A DNA stretch of 64,000 nucleotides from positions 62,001-126,000 of the forward strand of contig NZ_QKPO01000006.1 in the NCBI RefSeq assembly GCF_003258355.1, given 5' to 3'. A model generated the notes under the pieces. It was not told where the DNA came from. It ran no database searches and saw only the letters and a program-made list of their open reading frames with translations. This document shows positions 63,211 to 64,000 of this stretch, piece after piece. Source of the DNA: Confluentibacter sediminis (GTDB lineage: Bacteria > Bacteroidota > Bacteroidia > Flavobacteriales > Flavobacteriaceae). Position numbers and translations under genes: made by a program. Each line of letters starts with the position of its first letter. The first letter of the stretch is position 1.

Positions 63211-64000
63211 ATGCAATTAGAAAAAGAGAGATATATAAAAGTTACTGTGGGCATAATGAGCTATAATAATGCCGATTTTATTATAGAAGCTATAGAAAGT
63301 GTCCTTAAACAAACCTATAATAATTGGGAGTTATTTATTGTTGATGATGGTTCAAAAGACAATACGCAGGACATCATATCCCAGTATTTAAATGACTCAA
63401 GAATAAAATATATTGGGCACGAAGTTAATAAAGGTCAGGCTGCTACTTGGGAACATGTACTAAGCCTTGGTGAAGGAGATATTATAGGAACTCTTCATGC
63501 AGATGATTATTGGGATGAAAATATGCTTAATGAGGTTGTAAGTAGTTTTGCTGAAGATTCTGGATTGGATTTATTTTATACCAATTGGACGTTTATTGGT
63601 TCTAACAATACGGGGCCTGTTGTCAATAAGTTTGGCTCAGGACTCGACTTTCTTAAGTATGAAATAAAACAGTATACCATATTGCCTTCCGCTTCTTTTT
63701 TAAGTAGAAGTGTTATAAAAAAGTCGCCTTCGCCCATTTGCAATTATCGTGCTGCGGTAGATACCTATTATTTTTATCGTGTATTGCTTAAGGCTAATAA
63801 AGTAAAGTCCTCTCATCTTGCATTAACCAATTACAGATTACATGATAATAATGAAACTACAGTTTCAAGAGCTACAGGGTATGTGTTTGAAGAATGTATA
63901 GACAATTTGAAAAATATTAAGAAGGAAGAAAAAATTTCTAATTTATCAAATTTGATTGATAAGCGAATTGCAGATGCGTTTCTAATTCTTGGAATACAAC
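63211..64000 (+). CDS. family 2 glycosyltransferase, 3' truncated by window
   Basis: This frame opens at the ATG at 63211 and stays open to the end of the window (263 codons). It shows the GT2 pattern VGIMSYNNADFI, LFIVDDGSKDNT and the metal motif LHADDYWDE. It follows the GT32 gene by 19 bp and continues the exopolysaccharide locus. The C-terminal end lies outside the window. Confidence 0.87.
   Translation, partial: MQLEKERYIKVTVGIMSYNNADFIIEAIESVLKQTYNNWELFIVDDGSKDNTQDIISQYLNDSRIKYIGHEVNKGQAATWEHVLSLGEGDIIGTLHADDYWDENMLNEVVSSFAEDSGLDLFYTNWTFIGSNNTGPVVNKFGSGLDFLKYEIKQYTILPSASFLSRSVIKKSPSPICNYRAAVDTYYFYRVLLKANKVKSSHLALTNYRLHDNNETTVSRATGYVFEECIDNLKNIKKEEKISNLSNLIDKRIADAFLILGIQ

Overview
The window looks like a chromosome segment from a low-GC member of the Bacteroidota, most likely Flavobacteriaceae. 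Supporting signs are TAnnTTTG-type -7 promoter elements, few Shine-Dalgarno sequences, lipoprotein signals on glycan enzymes, TonB-dependent uptake, an UpxY-type antiterminator, a Nudix-type AraR and a grasp-with-spasm peptide locus. No tRNA, rRNA, insertion sequence, prophage or CRISPR array was seen.

Layout. (1) 1-3.9 kb, + strand: a sugar-acid permease (GntP family, 5' end outside the window), an FAH-family dehydratase/hydrolase and a 2,5-dioxovalerate dehydrogenase, which together suggest pentonate oxidation to 2-oxoglutarate. (2) 3.9-11.1 kb, - strand: a GH31 alpha-xylosidase-like enzyme with a PA14 insert, a GH3 beta-glucosidase and a sialate-O-acetylesterase-type esterase, the exo-acting enzymes expected for acetylated xyloglucan-like oligosaccharides. 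(3) 11.3-17.4 kb, + strand: a non-phosphorylating L-fucose catabolic operon (LgoD-like dehydrogenase, KDF dehydrogenase, diketo-acid hydrolase, fuconolactonase, L-fucose dehydrogenase, FucP, mutarotase); no fuconate dehydratase is present. (4) 17.4-25.0 kb: an arabinose operon (araB-araD-araA-galM-SSS transporter) divergent from its Nudix-type regulator AraR.

(5) 25.0-27.9 kb: a membrane polyferredoxin plus an FAD oxidoreductase. (6) 28.1-33.3 kb, - strand: a cobalamin riboswitch followed by a TonB receptor, a BtuG-like beta-propeller lipoprotein and a third surface lipoprotein, i.e. a B12 capture operon. (7) 33.5-38.2 kb, + strand: a GH113-like lipoprotein, then a methyltransferase-like protein, two glycosyltransferases and an unknown protein. 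(8) 38.2-45.8 kb, - strand: a grasp-with-spasm (graspetide-type RiPP) locus with a 52-residue precursor, an ATP-grasp ligase split by a frameshift at an A10 run, an uncharacterised 59-residue protein, a SPASM protein, an erythromycin-esterase-like lipoprotein, a C39-peptidase ABC exporter and an HlyD-type adaptor. A possible small structured RNA lies divergently upstream of the precursor.

(9) 46.5-53.8 kb: a metallophosphatase, then a - strand arsenosugar operon (peroxidase-like protein, ArsS, a TIGR04282-type glycosyltransferase, PNP, ArsM, a sterol-desaturase-like protein, a DUF547 protein and a TIGR04283-type glycosyltransferase). (10) 53.9-64 kb, + strand: mannose-6-phosphate isomerase and the start of an exopolysaccharide locus (WcaJ-like transferase, UpxY, Wzc-like kinase, acyltransferase and three glycosyltransferases, the last cut by the window end).

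The first four regions form a coherent plant or algal hemicellulose-sugar utilisation island. The most unusual part is the graspetide locus and the sequences around its precursor gene. All calls come from reading the sequence; no database search was run.
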